Source of the DNA: Beijerinckiaceae bacterium
GTDB lineage: Bacteria; Pseudomonadota; Alphaproteobacteria; Rhizobiales; Beijerinckiaceae
Assembly (NCBI GenBank): GCA_009773635.1
Contig: WSYC01000017.1
Span: 1 to 64,000 of the forward strand
Reading direction: 5' to 3'
DNA: 64,000 bases
In this document: piece by piece, positions 46,101 to 55,239 of the stretch
How positions within the stretch are numbered: the stretch's first letter is position 1
Layout of the letters: every line of letters starts with the position of its first letter
Notes under the pieces: generated by a model
The model's database searches: none
What the model was told of the DNA's origin: nothing
Seen by the model: the letters and a program-made list of their open reading frames with translations, nothing else
Program-made: the position numbers and the translations under genes

Positions 46101-49100
46101 CAGCCGGTCCAGAGGCCAAAAAGGAAATCGAGGGTCGCGTCCGCGCCGGGTTGGGCGATGAAGACCGGGGCATTCGGGCGCAGCACGTGCCGGAGGGCCG
46201 GGGCGATCTGTCCCGCACCGCCGCCGATCGGTGCGGAGGCCACCGCCACGAGGCAATCGAATGCCAGCGGCGAGGCCAGTGCAGCGGCATTTTCGAGATT
46301 GAGAAACTCGATTTCAGGGTCGACATGACCATGCGAGCGCGCGGCGTCGATCTCCTTGCGATCAGCGGCCACGAGCGTCAGCTCGATGGTGCCGGCCTGA
46401 ACCTGCGGCAGGAGAGCCTTCATCAGGCCTGCGCCCCACGGTGCCAGCGCCAGCACGCGCAGCTTGCGGCCCGCGGCTTCGGCGGTTGTTGCAATCGCAT
46501 CGCGCAGGGCACCCAGCGCGCCAGCGGTCAGCACGCCCCCGGTTTCCATCTGGTCGCGCAATGATGGGGGAACCGGCAAACGGGTTCCGCTCGCGATCAG
46601 ACGTTCGGCATGCGCCAGCGCGTTGGAGGCAAGCCGGATTTCAAGGTTGGCCTGCGGGAAATTACCCAGCAGCGTGGACAGGATTTCGTTCGGCGACGGC
46701 AACGGGTTATCGGCGGCGAGGACGCCCTCCGTGATCAACCCGAAGCCGTCAAGGATGATCCGTGCGGCATCGACCAGCGGTCGCGATGCCTCGGGGATGC
46801 GGCCCATCACGATCAACCCGTCGACATCCAGCGGGGCACCGCGGGTCAGGCGCGCGACGAGCCCATGGGCGAGCGAGACCGAAAACGCCCGAACGATCAA
46901 CCAGGGCGCGGGAACTTCCGCCGTATTCCCGGCAAGCGGGTTGCGCAAACTCTCGACGGTCATCTTCAGGGCGGCAAGACTTGCGTCGGAAGGGGTGATC
47001 GGGAGCCCTTCGATGCGGAAGGTCCGGTCAGCCGTGGTAGCCTTCGAAAGGTAGAGCGCACGCAACACCGCTGCCTCGACCGAGGCCACCACCGTGCCGT
47101 TGGCGTCGAACAGGGTGATGGCGACCGTCTTGAAGCGGTCCGTCTCCTGCGTCAGCAGCGTGATCGCCCGCCGGATGACGGCACCCGGCTTCCAGATGCA
47201 GATCTTGCGGAAGCGCACCGGCAGATGCGCCTTTTTCTCCCCGTCCTTCTGCGGGCGGGAGATGAAGAGGCCGTGAAATGCCGCGTCAAGCGAAGCCGGA
47301 TGCAGCACGTGCCGATCCGCGAAAGCGCCGAGGCCGACCGAGGCCGGGGCCGCCAGCTTCACATCCGAGGTGACATGATCCCGTTCGTTCGCGGTCACGA
47401 GCTGGAACAGCGGACCGTAATCGAGGCCGGCGCGCGTGGCTTCGGCATAAAGCTGCGCTGCGGTATCAGACACCTTGGTCTTGGCGTCGGGCGGCGGCAG
47501 CGGCTCGGAAACATGGCGGGTCAGCACGCTGATCCGGCCGCGGGCGTGCAGCACCCAATCCTGCGCGGAAAAGCGCTTGCGGCTCCAGATCTCGATCGTA
47601 TTGCCGGCTTCGGCGTAGCGGGTCGAGACCTCGCGCGTCTCATCCTGCGCGATGGCCAGCGCCTTGAGCACGTCGAATTCGTCGAGTTCGAGCGGGCGTT
47701 CGCCGAAGAGATCGCGCCCGGCGGCGAGCGCCATTTCGATCAGGCCCGCAGCCGGGACGATCACGCCGCCGTCGACGCGGTGATCATCGAGGTAGGGCAC
47801 GAGGATGGGGTCGACGAGGTTGCGCCATTCGGGCGAGCCATCGGCCATGCGGGCACCCAGCAGTGGGTGGCGGGCATCCGAGAGATTGAGTTTGCCGAAG
47901 GCATTGAGCGCCTCGGAGGTGCCGGGCAGATTGTAGGCCTGCCGCTGGAAGGCATAGCCCGGCAGGCTGACCGGGCGCCGGGGGCGGGGGCCACACACAG
48001 TATCGCGATCAAAGGCAGCGCCGTTGGCGATCAGGCGGGCGATGACGAGATCGACGGGGTTGGCGCCATCCTTCTGCGAGAAGGACGAAAGCGTCTCGCA
48101 GCTCACGCCATCATCGCGCAGGTTCTCGGCGATCGCGCCGGTGAGGATCGCACGCGCGCCGATTTCGATGAAAATCTTGCCGCTCGCATCAGCGGCAACC
48201 TTGAGCGCATCCTGAAACCGCACGGTCTGGCGGATGTTCTGCCACCAGTAGTGCGCATCAAGGCTTTCCCCGGCGGCCAGTGCCCCGGTGACGGTCGAAA
48301 TGAACGGCAAGGCCGTCGCGCGCGGGCGGATGAAGGCGAGATCAGCCACCATCGCGTCGTGCAGCGGTGCCAATGCGGAAGAGTGGAAAGGATAGTCGAT
48401 ATCGAGCGGAATGGTGGCAATCCGCGCCGCGCGGCAATGCTTGGCAAAGCCCTTCAGCGCGTCCGCCGGGCCGGAAACGGTCGTCGAGGTCGTGCTGTTC
48501 ACGGCCGCGATCTCGATTGCGGCATCCTGCCCGTAGGAGTCCAGCAGGCGTTCGACCTGTGCACTGTCCGCCGCGACCACCAGCATGCGGCCAAGTCCGC
48601 GCACGCCCTCCTGATGCTTCGAGCGGAGGTAGATCAGCTTGACGGCGTCCACCCGGCTGATGGCACCACAGGCCTCGGCGGCAGCAACCTCGCCGACTGA
48701 ATGGCCGAGGACGGCCGACGGATGTATCCCTGTCTTGGCGAGACACCCCACCAGTGCCGACTGGATCGCGTAGATCAGCGGCTGGGCAACAGAGGTCTTT
48801 TCAAGCTCGCTCGCCGGAATTTCGGTTTTGAGATGCGCGGCGATCGACCAGCCCGCCAGTGGCTGGAACAGCGCGTCGATCTCGTCGATTTCGGTTCGGA
48901 ACGGTGCGCTCGAGGCATAGGCCGCGTGGCCCATGCGCGGGAACTGGCTGCCATTGCCGGAAAACACATAGACAACCGGGCAATCGACCGCATTTGCCGA
49001 GCCGGAGCTGAAGTTTTCGCCTTCTGCCGTGCCTTCGGCAAAGCGCCGGAGGGTGCTGGCAGCATCCCCGCCCGACAGCGGCACGACGACCCGGTGCTTG

Positions 49101-50569
49101 AGCAGATCGCGACCATGGCCAAGCGCCTGAGCAATCGCCGCCGGTGACGCACCACCTTCAATCGTCTCCGCGATACGCGTCGAGAATTCAACGAGCCCGC
49201 CCCGGTCGGCTGCGGAAATCACGAGTTGACGGGCGGTGTCGGCGTCGCTTTCCCGCACAACCGCCTCGGGATTGGGCGCGCGCAAAAGAACATGCGCATT
49301 GGTGCCGCCGAAACCGTAATTGCAGATGCCGGCATAGCGCGCGGTTCCGCTCAGATCGAGTTTACGGGCGGCTCCGTTCGGAACAAGGTTGAGGCCGGCA
49401 AAATCGATGTTCTCGTTCGTCTCTTCGAGGAAGAGCGATTGCGGAAGCACGCCATGCTGAAGCGCGAGCACGGATTTCAGCATGCCGGCGAGGCCGGAGG
49501 CCGCTTCCAGATGCCCGATATTCGATTTCACCGAGCCGATGGGGAGCGGCTTTTTCCGCTTCTGCCCGAGCGAGCGGCCGATCGCGGTCGCCTCGATCGG
49601 GTCACCGACGCGGGTGCCGGTGCCATGCGCCTCGACGAACGCCAGATCATCCGGGGAAATACCGGTCTGGGCATAAAAGGTTTCGATCAGCCGTTGCTGG
49701 CCTTCGAGCGAGGGCAGGGAGATACCGGTCGTCCGCCCGTCGGAGTTGACGGAAGCCCCGACGACATAACCGCGTACACGGTCGCCACGCGCATCCGCAT
49801 CCTTTTGCCGCCGCAGGACAACGGCAACCGCGCCCTCGGAGCGCACATAGCCATCCGCCTTGGCCGAAAACGGCCGAGACAGCCCGGTCGGCGAGAGCAT
49901 GCGCGCCTGGCTGAAGCCGATGAAGGGTACGGGCGAGAGCAGCAGGTTGACGCCAGCGACAACCGCCAGCTCGATCTTGCCGTCATTGAGCGCGTCGATC
50001 GCCTGTTTCATCGCCACGAAAGACGAGGAGCAGGCGGAATCGACCGTGAAGCTCGGGCCCTTGAAATCGAAGATGTAGGAAATGCGGTTCGACAGGATCG
50101 ACAACGAATTGCCGGTCATGAAGTGGCTTTCCATCACCGCCGGATCGAGCGAGGCTGTGCCCTGATAATCGACCATCGACGCGCCGACATAGACGCCGAC
50201 ATTCGAACCCGCGAGCGAGGATGGCGGGATCGAGGCATCCTCGAGCGCTTCCCAGACCACTTCGAGCAGCAGCCGCTGCTGCGGGTCCATCTGCTGGGCT
50301 TCGCGTGGTGAAACCCCGAAGGGTGCGGGATCAAAATCGGCGGGATGGTCGAGGTAGCCGCCGGCAAAACTATAGGCAAAGCCCGGCTCAGGATTGCCGG
50401 GGCGCAGGAAGCGCTCGACGCTCCAGCGTTCTGTCGGCTGCCCACGCACGGCATTGCGGCCTGCCAGCAGCAGCTGCCAGAACGCGGCAAGCGACTCCGC
50501 GCCGGGAAGGCGGCATGCCGCGCCAATGATCGCGGCCTCGGGGTTGGCGGAGGTCTTGGTACCCTGCAT
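43130..50569 (-). CDS. Highly reducing type I polyketide synthase (KS-AT-DH-remnant-ER-KR-ACP)
   Basis: A 2479-residue single-module synthase. KS 10-430: C180 in DSACSSS, H315 in EAHGTGT, H353 in SNIGHLE. AT 535-840: S624 in GHSVGE, and YPFHSS at 726-731, which suggests malonyl-CoA. DH 900-1175: H930 in H-x3-G-x4-P and D1095 in SLDAAFH. About 1370-1480 resembles a methyltransferase but lacks a good SAM motif. ER 1740-2055 with HGGAGGVGLAA; KR 2075-2255 with GGTSGLG, LDD (B-type) and Y2222; ACP with S2387 in LGLDSL. No thioesterase or reductase domain follows. All reductive sites look intact, so a saturated or mixed chain made iteratively is likely. ATG 50569 is chosen over a TTG at 50614. The coupled AONS gene probably releases the chain. 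Confidence 0.93.
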   Translation of the reverse strand: MQGTKTSANPEAAIIGAACRLPGAESLAAFWQLLLAGRNAVRGQPTERWSVERFLRPGNPEPGFAYSFAGGYLDHPADFDPAPFGVSPREAQQMDPQQRLLLEVVWEALEDASIPPSSLAGSNVGVYVGASMVDYQGTASLDPAVMESHFMTGNSLSILSNRISYIFDFKGPSFTVDSACSSSFVAMKQAIDALNDGKIELAVVAGVNLLLSPVPFIGFSQARMLSPTGLSRPFSAKADGYVRSEGAVAVVLRRQKDADARGDRVRGYVVGASVNSDGRTTGISLPSLEGQQRLIETFYAQTGISPDDLAFVEAHGTGTRVGDPIEATAIGRSLGQKRKKPLPIGSVKSNIGHLEAASGLAGMLKSVLALQHGVLPQSLFLEETNENIDFAGLNLVPNGAARKLDLSGTARYAGICNYGFGGTNAHVLLRAPNPEAVVRESDADTARQLVISAADRGGLVEFSTRIAETIEGGASPAAIAQALGHGRDLLKHRVVVPLSGGDAASTLRRFAEGTAEGENFSSGSANAVDCPVVYVFSGNGSQFPRMGHAAYASSAPFRTEIDEIDALFQPLAGWSIAAHLKTEIPASELEKTSVAQPLIYAIQSALVGCLAKTGIHPSAVLGHSVGEVAAAEACGAISRVDAVKLIYLRSKHQEGVRGLGRMLVVAADSAQVERLLDSYGQDAAIEIAAVNSTTSTTVSGPADALKGFAKHCRAARIATIPLDIDYPFHSSALAPLHDAMVADLAFIRPRATALPFISTVTGALAAGESLDAHYWWQNIRQTVRFQDALKVAADASGKIFIEIGARAILTGAIAENLRDDGVSCETLSSFSQKDGANPVDLVIARLIANGAAFDRDTVCGPRPRRPVSLPGYAFQRQAYNLPGTSEALNAFGKLNLSDARHPLLGARMADGSPEWRNLVDPILVPYLDDHRVDGGVIVPAAGLIEMALAAGRDLFGERPLELDEFDVLKALAIAQDETREVSTRYAEAGNTIEIWSRKRFSAQDWVLHARGRISVLTRHVSEPLPPPDAKTKVSDTAAQLYAEATRAGLDYGPLFQLVTANERDHVTSDVKLAAPASVGLGAFADRHVLHPASLDAAFHGLFISRPQKDGEKKAHLPVRFRKICIWKPGAVIRRAITLLTQETDRFKTVAITLFDANGTVVASVEAAVLRALYLSKATTADRTFRIEGLPITPSDASLAALKMTVESLRNPLAGNTAEVPAPWLIVRAFSVSLAHGLVARLTRGAPLDVDGLIVMGRIPEASRPLVDAARIILDGFGLITEGVLAADNPLPSPNEILSTLLGNFPQANLEIRLASNALAHAERLIASGTRLPVPPSLRDQMETGGVLTAGALGALRDAIATTAEAAGRKLRVLALAPWGAGLMKALLPQVQAGTIELTLVAADRKEIDAARSHGHVDPEIEFLNLENAAALASPLAFDCLVAVASAPIGGGAGQIAPALRHVLRPNAPVFIAQPGADATLDFLFGLWTGWFGEAAMNEQGIVRIPSADAIVRTLENFGATEIASLPTADGLGALIAAFAPDIAEPIASRSRDYAFVGPANGDFAQAIASAATLRLEDADGIGPRLQALAEAQALPVNLVYAVNGSASDDVETLARHIEAIKAVAETLDAAGATETRVLIATRGALDGSATPSALASGIWGFLRVAINEFPAVDLRLVEFAETLDAGTTAARLGDALSFEGLELELRADVAGISALRMRRNLFPPAPIGDAARAVLRFEQAGRLDSFAWLTAERTAPKDGEIEIEVAAVGLNFRDILVGLGILDDDLLGAGLTAAALGFECSGIVTRVGPGVKNLKVGDAVMGFAANTFTSHLVSPAWHFFKVPAGVSLEAAATIPVAFATAWFALVKRAQIGKGDDVLIHGGAGGVGLAAIQFTKLAGARAIATASNEERRVLARAAGADLTYDSRHERFAEAISDELGGVDVVLNSLAGSAMAASFKLVKPFGRFVELGKRDYLDNTHLGLRPFVRNIAYFGVDLDELLAHDRPLVEAMMKVISDQFASGALKPLPYRVFEAHEIGAAFRLMQASEHVGKIVIRPAKSASKDVAALRFKPRAGVHLIVGGTSGLGFATARWLAEKGAGTIVLASRRGKIEEGFENEVEVLRKAGTKVLIEALDVSDAAAVTALVQRLARQHGPVRGVVHAAVLLDDGMITSLTPERLRAVLKPKLRGAENLDAATVDQPLDYFVVYSSATTVIGSPGQGAYVAANAWLEGFARQRRAEGKPALAIGWGAISDVGIIARDKQLGRRLRRTTGVVGISSSESLAHLGRLLVLGNAVGPMQFYTNISPGAAAEKLRLINSAAFAGLGLARREDEGAEGGDLLTAIEGKTRPEAIGIVVAALKREISHILRMPEEQIDTSRPLGELGLDSLMALELQLSIERLCGTDVPMVGAGDRRLGDIAAVILTSIGSPAAEGEDTGADQGANLAIAMSGMHSSGALSAEEAQAISARIKTASSNRSGA

Positions 50570-50819
50570 CACAACTTCTTGGACCCGGAGCAGCAACCGA
50601 CCCGGAAACTGCAAAAATTTCGAACGAGGAACAAATGATCGTCAGGCTTTTGGGATTTCGGCGCCGTTTGTCAACCTCCTAACGGGCTGGGTGTCTGGAA
50701 GGACTGCAACGAAAGTCTCCGCCATGTTGGTTGCCCGCGACGGTTCAAGTCAAGTCGATCCCGGGTATTTCCGGTGCAACGTGTCAGTTTACGGCTGAAC
50801 AATCAGCGATTAGATCGGT

Positions 50820-51677
50820 CTAACGGGCCACACGCATCCGGTAGTCCTGAAACCAGCGCGCGAACCGCTCTGCGCCATCCACAATGGATGTTTCCGGTGC
50901 AAAACCCGTCAGGCGCTGGAGCTTTGCGATGTCGGCGAAGGTCGCCGGAACATCGCCGGGCTGGCGCGGCAGGTGGCGTTTGATCGCCGCTTTGCCGCAA
51001 GCGGCTTCGATCGCCGTGATGAAATCGGAAAGCCGCTCGGGGCGGTTGTTGCCGATGTTGAGGATGCGATGCGGGCTCAGCGCGCCCTCGGCCTGCGGCG
51101 GAATCGGAATGAGCCGGAGCATGGCGCCGACGATATCGTCGATATAGGTGAAATCCCGGCTCATGCCAGTCTCGTCGAAAACCTCGATCGGGCGGCCGGC
51201 GAGAATGGCGTCGGTGAATTTCCACATTGCCATATCCGGGCGGCCCCACGGGCCATAGACCGTGAAAAACCGCAGCCCGGTCATCGGGATGGCGAAGAGA
51301 TGGGCATAGGTCTCGGCCATCAGCTCATTCGCGCGCTTGGTTGCGGCGTAAAGCGAGACGGGATGGTTCACCGGGTCCTCCTCGCTGAACGGCACTTTCG
51401 TGTTCGAGCCGTAGACCGAGCTGGACGATGCATAGATGAAGTGCTGGACCGGGTAGTGCCGCGCGGCCTCGATCAGCGACAGGAACCCGTCGATATTCGC
51501 CCGCGTATAGTCAAACGGGGCCTCCAGCGAATGGCGCACGCCGGCCTGTGCGGCAAGATGCACCACGCAATCGGGCCGGAACTCAGCGAAAAGCCGCTGC
51601 ATCGCGGCATGGTCCTCGATGCCCAGCTTCTCGAAAGAGAACCCGTTGCGGCCCCGGAGCGTTTCGAGCCGGGCCAT
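50820..51677 (-). CDS. UDP-glucuronate 4-epimerase-like SDR lacking its N-terminal NAD-binding motif
   Basis: A 285-residue extended SDR closest to UDP-glucuronate/UDP-glucose epimerases: VVHLAAQAGVRHSLEAP, YASSSSVYG, YAATKRANEL (Y-x3-K) and RFFTVYGPWGRPDMA. Normal family length is about 330, and the GxxGxxG loop is missing. Upstream in the same frame GIDNLNAYYDPALK directly precedes the ATG, which proves the original gene began earlier. Before that the frame decays: the next 25 codons do not give TGAAGFIG and no start codon is found before a stop near 51.79 kb. The 5' end thus looks deleted or full of indels. Function is doubtful as it stands. Confidence 0.75.
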   Translation of the reverse strand: MARLETLRGRNGFSFEKLGIEDHAAMQRLFAEFRPDCVVHLAAQAGVRHSLEAPFDYTRANIDGFLSLIEAARHYPVQHFIYASSSSVYGSNTKVPFSEEDPVNHPVSLYAATKRANELMAETYAHLFAIPMTGLRFFTVYGPWGRPDMAMWKFTDAILAGRPIEVFDETGMSRDFTYIDDIVGAMLRLIPIPPQAEGALSPHRILNIGNNRPERLSDFITAIEAACGKAAIKRHLPRQPGDVPATFADIAKLQRLTGFAPETSIVDGAERFARWFQDYRMRVAR

Positions 51678-51855
51678 TTTAAGCGCGGGGTCATAATACG
51701 CATTAAGGTTGTCGATGCCGAGAACTTGCTGATGGCAGGACTGCCAAGGGTTGCTGTCAGCCCCGGCAGCCTTCGCACTGGCATTTTGACATCACACTCT
51801 TTATGGCAGGCGCGTGAAGGGCTGGCTCGGGGCCAGCGGAATTCGGGATCAACTC

Positions 51856-52932
51856 ATGTCAAAGACCGCTCTGATAACCGGGATAACCGGGCAGGATGGC
51901 GCCTATCTCGCGGAATTGCTGCTGGCGAAGGGCTATCGTGTCCATGGCGTCAAGCGCCGGTCCTCGTCGTTCAACACGGGGCGCATCGACCATCTCTATC
52001 AGGACCCGCACGAGCGCAACGTGCGGTTTTCGCTGCATTACGGCGACATGACCGACGCGACAAACCTCATCCGTATCGTGCAGGAAACCCAGCCGGACGA
52101 GATCTACAATCTCGCGGCACAGAGCCATGTGCAGGTCTCGTTCGAGACGGCGGAATATACCGCCAATGCCGATGCGATCGGCACGCTGCGCCTGCTGGAG
52201 GCGATCCGCATCCTCGGGATGGAGAAGAAGACCCGCTTCTACCAGGCCTCGACCTCCGAACTCTACGGCAAGGTGCGCGAAGTGCCGCAGAGCGAGACGA
52301 CGCCGTTCTACCCGCGCTCGCCCTATGCCGCCGCGAAAATCTACGCCTACTGGATCACGGTGAACTACCGCGAGGCCTATGGCATCCACGCCTCCAACGG
52401 TATCCTCTTCAACCACGAGAGCCCGCTCCGCGGTGAGACCTTCGTGACGCGCAAGATCACGCGCGCGGTGGCGGCAATCCACCACGGCTTCCAGGAGACG
52501 CTGCACCTCGGCAATCTCGACGCCAAACGCGACTGGGGCCATGCGAAGGACTACGTCGAGGGCATGTGGCGCATTGTCCAGCAGCCCGAGGGCGATGATT
52601 ACGTGCTCGCGACCGGCGAGACACATTCTGTGCGCGAGTTTGTCGGGCGCGCCTTTGCCGTGATCGGCGTTTCAATCGTCTGGTCGGGGGAAGGTGTGGC
52701 CGAGACCGGTCGCGATGCCGCCACCGGGCGTGTGCTGGTCACGGTTGATCCCGCCTATTTTCGCCCGACCGAGGTTGATCTCCTGATCGGTAATCCGGCA
52801 AAAGCTCATGAAAAGCTGGGCTGGAAGCATACAACCGGCTTTGCGGACCTTGTCCGGGAGATGGTGGCTTCCGATATCAAGATCATTCCGATGGAACACC
52901 AACGGCACGCGACGGCGCAGGGGGTATCATGA
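51856..52932 (+). CDS. gmd: GDP-mannose 4,6-dehydratase (copy 2, long form)
   Basis: A 358-residue SDR with [52 protein letters not shown] and [12 protein letters not shown] (Y-x3-K), the standard enterobacterial-type Gmd pattern. It makes GDP-4-keto-6-deoxymannose from GDP-mannose. The ATG at 51856 is followed by MSKTALITG, and its stop overlaps the fcl start in ATGA. It diverges from the epimerase-like gene. It needs GDP-mannose, whose local synthase gene (manC) carries a frameshift. Confidence 0.95.
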   Translation: MSKTALITGITGQDGAYLAELLLAKGYRVHGVKRRSSSFNTGRIDHLYQDPHERNVRFSLHYGDMTDATNLIRIVQETQPDEIYNLAAQSHVQVSFETAEYTANADAIGTLRLLEAIRILGMEKKTRFYQASTSELYGKVREVPQSETTPFYPRSPYAAAKIYAYWITVNYREAYGIHASNGILFNHESPLRGETFVTRKITRAVAAIHHGFQETLHLGNLDAKRDWGHAKDYVEGMWRIVQQPEGDDYVLATGETHSVREFVGRAFAVIGVSIVWSGEGVAETGRDAATGRVLVTVDPAYFRPTEVDLLIGNPAKAHEKLGWKHTTGFADLVREMVASDIKIIPMEHQRHATAQGVS

Positions 52933-53882
52933 GCAAGCTCTTCGATCTTCAAGGCAAATCGGTCTATGTCGCCGGTCATCGCGGAATGGTTGGCAGCGCG
53001 ATCATGCGGGCGCTCGGCGCGCGCGGGATGAAACCGCTCGTGGCGACGCGCGCCGAGCTGGATCTTGAGCGTCAGGAGCCGGTGGAGAAGTGGTTCGCCG
53101 CCAATCGGCCGCAGGTGGTGATCATCGCTGCCGCGCAGGTCGGCGGGATCCACGCCAACAAGACCTTTCCGCGCGATTTTCTCTATCGCAACATGATGAT
53201 CGCCGGAAACCTGATCGAAACCGCGCACAAGAACGGCGTCGAGAAACTGCTCTATCTCGGCTCGTCCTGCATTTATCCGCGCAATGCACCCCAGCCGATC
53301 ACTGAAGAAGCGTTGCTGACCGGCACGCTCGAACCGACCAACGAATGGTATGCCATCGCCAAGATCGCCGGGATGAAGCTCGTGCAGGCTTACCGCCGCC
53401 AGTTCGGGACGGATTACATCTCTCTGATGCCGACCAACCTTTACGGGATCGGTGACAATTACCACCCCGAGCACAGCCACGTGATCGCAGCGTTGATCCG
53501 CCGTATCCACGAAGCAAAGCTCAACAACGCGCCGGATGTGGTGATCTGGGGGACCGGAACACCGCGGCGCGAGTTCCTGTTCGTCGATGATTTTGCCGAA
53601 GGGGCCATCCACGCGATAGAGACCTATTCCGGCGACAATTTCATGAATGTCGGCTCGGGGACGGACCTCACGATCGCCGAACTGGCCCGAACCATCGCCG
53701 ATGTCATCGGCTTCAAGGGCGCGCTGGTGTTCGATACATCCAAGCCGGACGGCATGCCGCGCAAGCTGCTGGATGTCTCGAAGATGAAGGCGATCGGATG
53801 GCAGGCAACGACCCCGCTGCGCGCCGGGCTGGAAGTCGCCTATCGCGATTTTCTCGCCGGGGGCGGGCGGAACAACGCCTGA
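52929..53882 (+). CDS. fcl: GDP-L-fucose synthase (GDP-4-keto-6-deoxymannose epimerase/reductase)
   Basis: A 317-residue SDR of normal WcaG/Fcl length. [17 protein letters not shown] is the NADPH loop of this family, [15 protein letters not shown] and [15 protein letters not shown] (Y-x3-K) form the active site, and [20 protein letters not shown] is highly characteristic. It epimerises C3 and C5 and reduces C4 to give GDP-L-fucose. Coupling to gmd by ATGA makes this a dedicated GDP-L-fucose pair, separate from the gmd-rmd pair at 32.6-34.5 kb. Confidence 0.95.
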   Translation: MSKLFDLQGKSVYVAGHRGMVGSAIMRALGARGMKPLVATRAELDLERQEPVEKWFAANRPQVVIIAAAQVGGIHANKTFPRDFLYRNMMIAGNLIETAHKNGVEKLLYLGSSCIYPRNAPQPITEEALLTGTLEPTNEWYAIAKIAGMKLVQAYRRQFGTDYISLMPTNLYGIGDNYHPEHSHVIAALIRRIHEAKLNNAPDVVIWGTGTPRREFLFVDDFAEGAIHAIETYSGDNFMNVGSGTDLTIAELARTIADVIGFKGALVFDTSKPDGMPRKLLDVSKMKAIGWQATTPLRAGLEVAYRDFLAGGGRNNA

Positions 53883-53893
53883 CTTCGCCAGAG

Positions 53894-53943
53894 GGTATCC
53901 GCCCGCCAAGCATGCCCTCGGGCTTGACCCGAGGGTGGATACC
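53894..53943. terminator. Nested hairpin between convergent fcl and methyltransferase genes
   Basis: CCCTCGGG (53915-53922) and CCCGAGGG (53928-53935) form a perfect 8-bp stem with a five-base loop, and GGTATCC (53894-53900) pairs with GGATACC (53937-53943) outside it. It sits between two convergent stops, so a bidirectional terminator role is likely, although the T run is absent. The inner sequence is a motif often dispersed in alphaproteobacterial genomes. Confidence 0.6.
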
Positions 53944-53966
53944 GGCCGGCGGAAAAAGCGGATGCT

Positions 53967-55217
53967 CTAGAGGATTGTCGCTTTCGGAATCGGCACGATG
54001 AAGCGCCCGCCCCAATCGCGGATATGCTTCATCTGCTCCATGATCTCATCCTTGATGTTCCAGGGGAGGATGAGAACATAATCGGGCTTGAGCGCATCGA
54101 TGGCTTCGGGTGCCTTGATCGCCAGCCGGGTTCCCGGCAGGTACATGCCCTGCTTCTGGGGTGAGCGATCGACCGTGAACTCCAGAAAATCAGCGCCGAT
54201 GCCGCAATAGTTCAGCAGCGTATTGCCCTTTGCCGGCGCCCCGTAGCCGACGATTGTCTTGCCCTGCCGCTTCAGTGAAATCAGCAGCTCAAGCAGCGCG
54301 CGCTTGGTTTCCTTCACCTTTTCCGAGAACGACAGGTAGACCGCATCGGCATCAAGCCCTGCTGCCCGCTCGGTCGCGAGCATGGCCTCCACACGCCCGG
54401 TGCGCGGGTGCGACGCCGCCTCGCGGCAGACGAACAGGCGGAGTGATCCGCCATGCGTCGGGATGGCTTCGACATCAAACACGCGCAGACCGTTCGCCGT
54501 GAAAAATCGATCCGCCGCGAGCAGCGAGAGATAGGAAAAATGCTCGTGGTATATGGTGTCGAACTGGTTTTCCCGGATCTGGTTGAGCAGATGCGGAAAT
54601 TCAAAGGTTGAAACGCCCTCCGGCTTCAGGATTTCCCGGAAGCCCGACACGAAATCGTTGATATCCGGCACATGGGCGAGAACATTGTTCGCGGCGGTCA
54701 GGTCGGCTGCAAAGCCTTCGGCCACGAGCTTGCGTGCGGTGTCGACACCGAAGAATTCGATCCGGGTCGGAATGGCCTTTTCCTTGATCGCATAGTCCGC
54801 GACCGAGCGGCAGGGCTCAACCCCGAGCACGCCGATGCTCTTTGCCTTGAAATACTGCAGGAGGTAGCCATCGTTGCTGGCCACCTCGACAACGGTGCTC
54901 CCCGGCGAAAGGTTGAAGCGCGCCGTCATCGCGTCGGCATAGCGGCTGGCATGAGCCAGCCAGCTCGATGAAATCGATGAAAAATAGGCATAATCCTCGC
55001 GGAAGAGATCATCCGCGCGCCGGAAGTCCTCGAGCTGAACGAGGCGGCAGGAATCGCACACCAGCGCCCGAAGCGGGTAGTAGGGTTCCGCGCCATTGCG
55101 CATCGCGGCGCTCAGATAGTCATTCGAGACGGGTGTTGCCCCAAGGTCCGCGAAAACCTTTGTCAGCGGCGTGCCGCAATGCCGGCATTTCGTCGGGGAG
55201 AGGGTGCTCGAGGTCAA
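53967..55217 (-). CDS. Class I SAM-dependent C-methyltransferase with N-terminal zinc-binding domain
   Basis: A 416-residue protein. Residues 11-57 hold C11-x2-C14 and C54-x2-C57, a zinc-binding N-domain; VVEVASNDGYLLQYF (109-123) is the SAM-binding motif; HEHFSYLSL at about 223 and VGYGAPAKGNTLLNYCGI at about 315 are hallmarks of the NDP-sugar C-3-methyltransferase family (NovU/TylC3-like). These enzymes add a branching methyl group to 4-keto-6-deoxy sugars. It lies 22 bases after rfbF on the same strand, so a methylated deoxysugar on a CDP carrier is plausible. Confidence 0.82.
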   Translation of the reverse strand: MTSSTLSPTKCRHCGTPLTKVFADLGATPVSNDYLSAAMRNGAEPYYPLRALVCDSCRLVQLEDFRRADDLFREDYAYFSSISSSWLAHASRYADAMTARFNLSPGSTVVEVASNDGYLLQYFKAKSIGVLGVEPCRSVADYAIKEKAIPTRIEFFGVDTARKLVAEGFAADLTAANNVLAHVPDINDFVSGFREILKPEGVSTFEFPHLLNQIRENQFDTIYHEHFSYLSLLAADRFFTANGLRVFDVEAIPTHGGSLRLFVCREAASHPRTGRVEAMLATERAAGLDADAVYLSFSEKVKETKRALLELLISLKRQGKTIVGYGAPAKGNTLLNYCGIGADFLEFTVDRSPQKQGMYLPGTRLAIKAPEAIDALKPDYVLILPWNIKDEIMEQMKHIRDWGGRFIVPIPKATIL

Positions 55218-55239
55218 CGCAGTTTCCTTCCAGACGGCC

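Noticed and set aside
43475-46564. Open frame of about 1029 codons on the plus strand
   Set aside because: It is antisense to the PKS; its residues show only the Arg/Ala/Gly bias of a GC-rich shadow frame and no motif.
46610-48700. Open frame of about 696 codons on the plus strand
   Set aside because: Also antisense to the PKS AT and DH region, with no recognisable domain.
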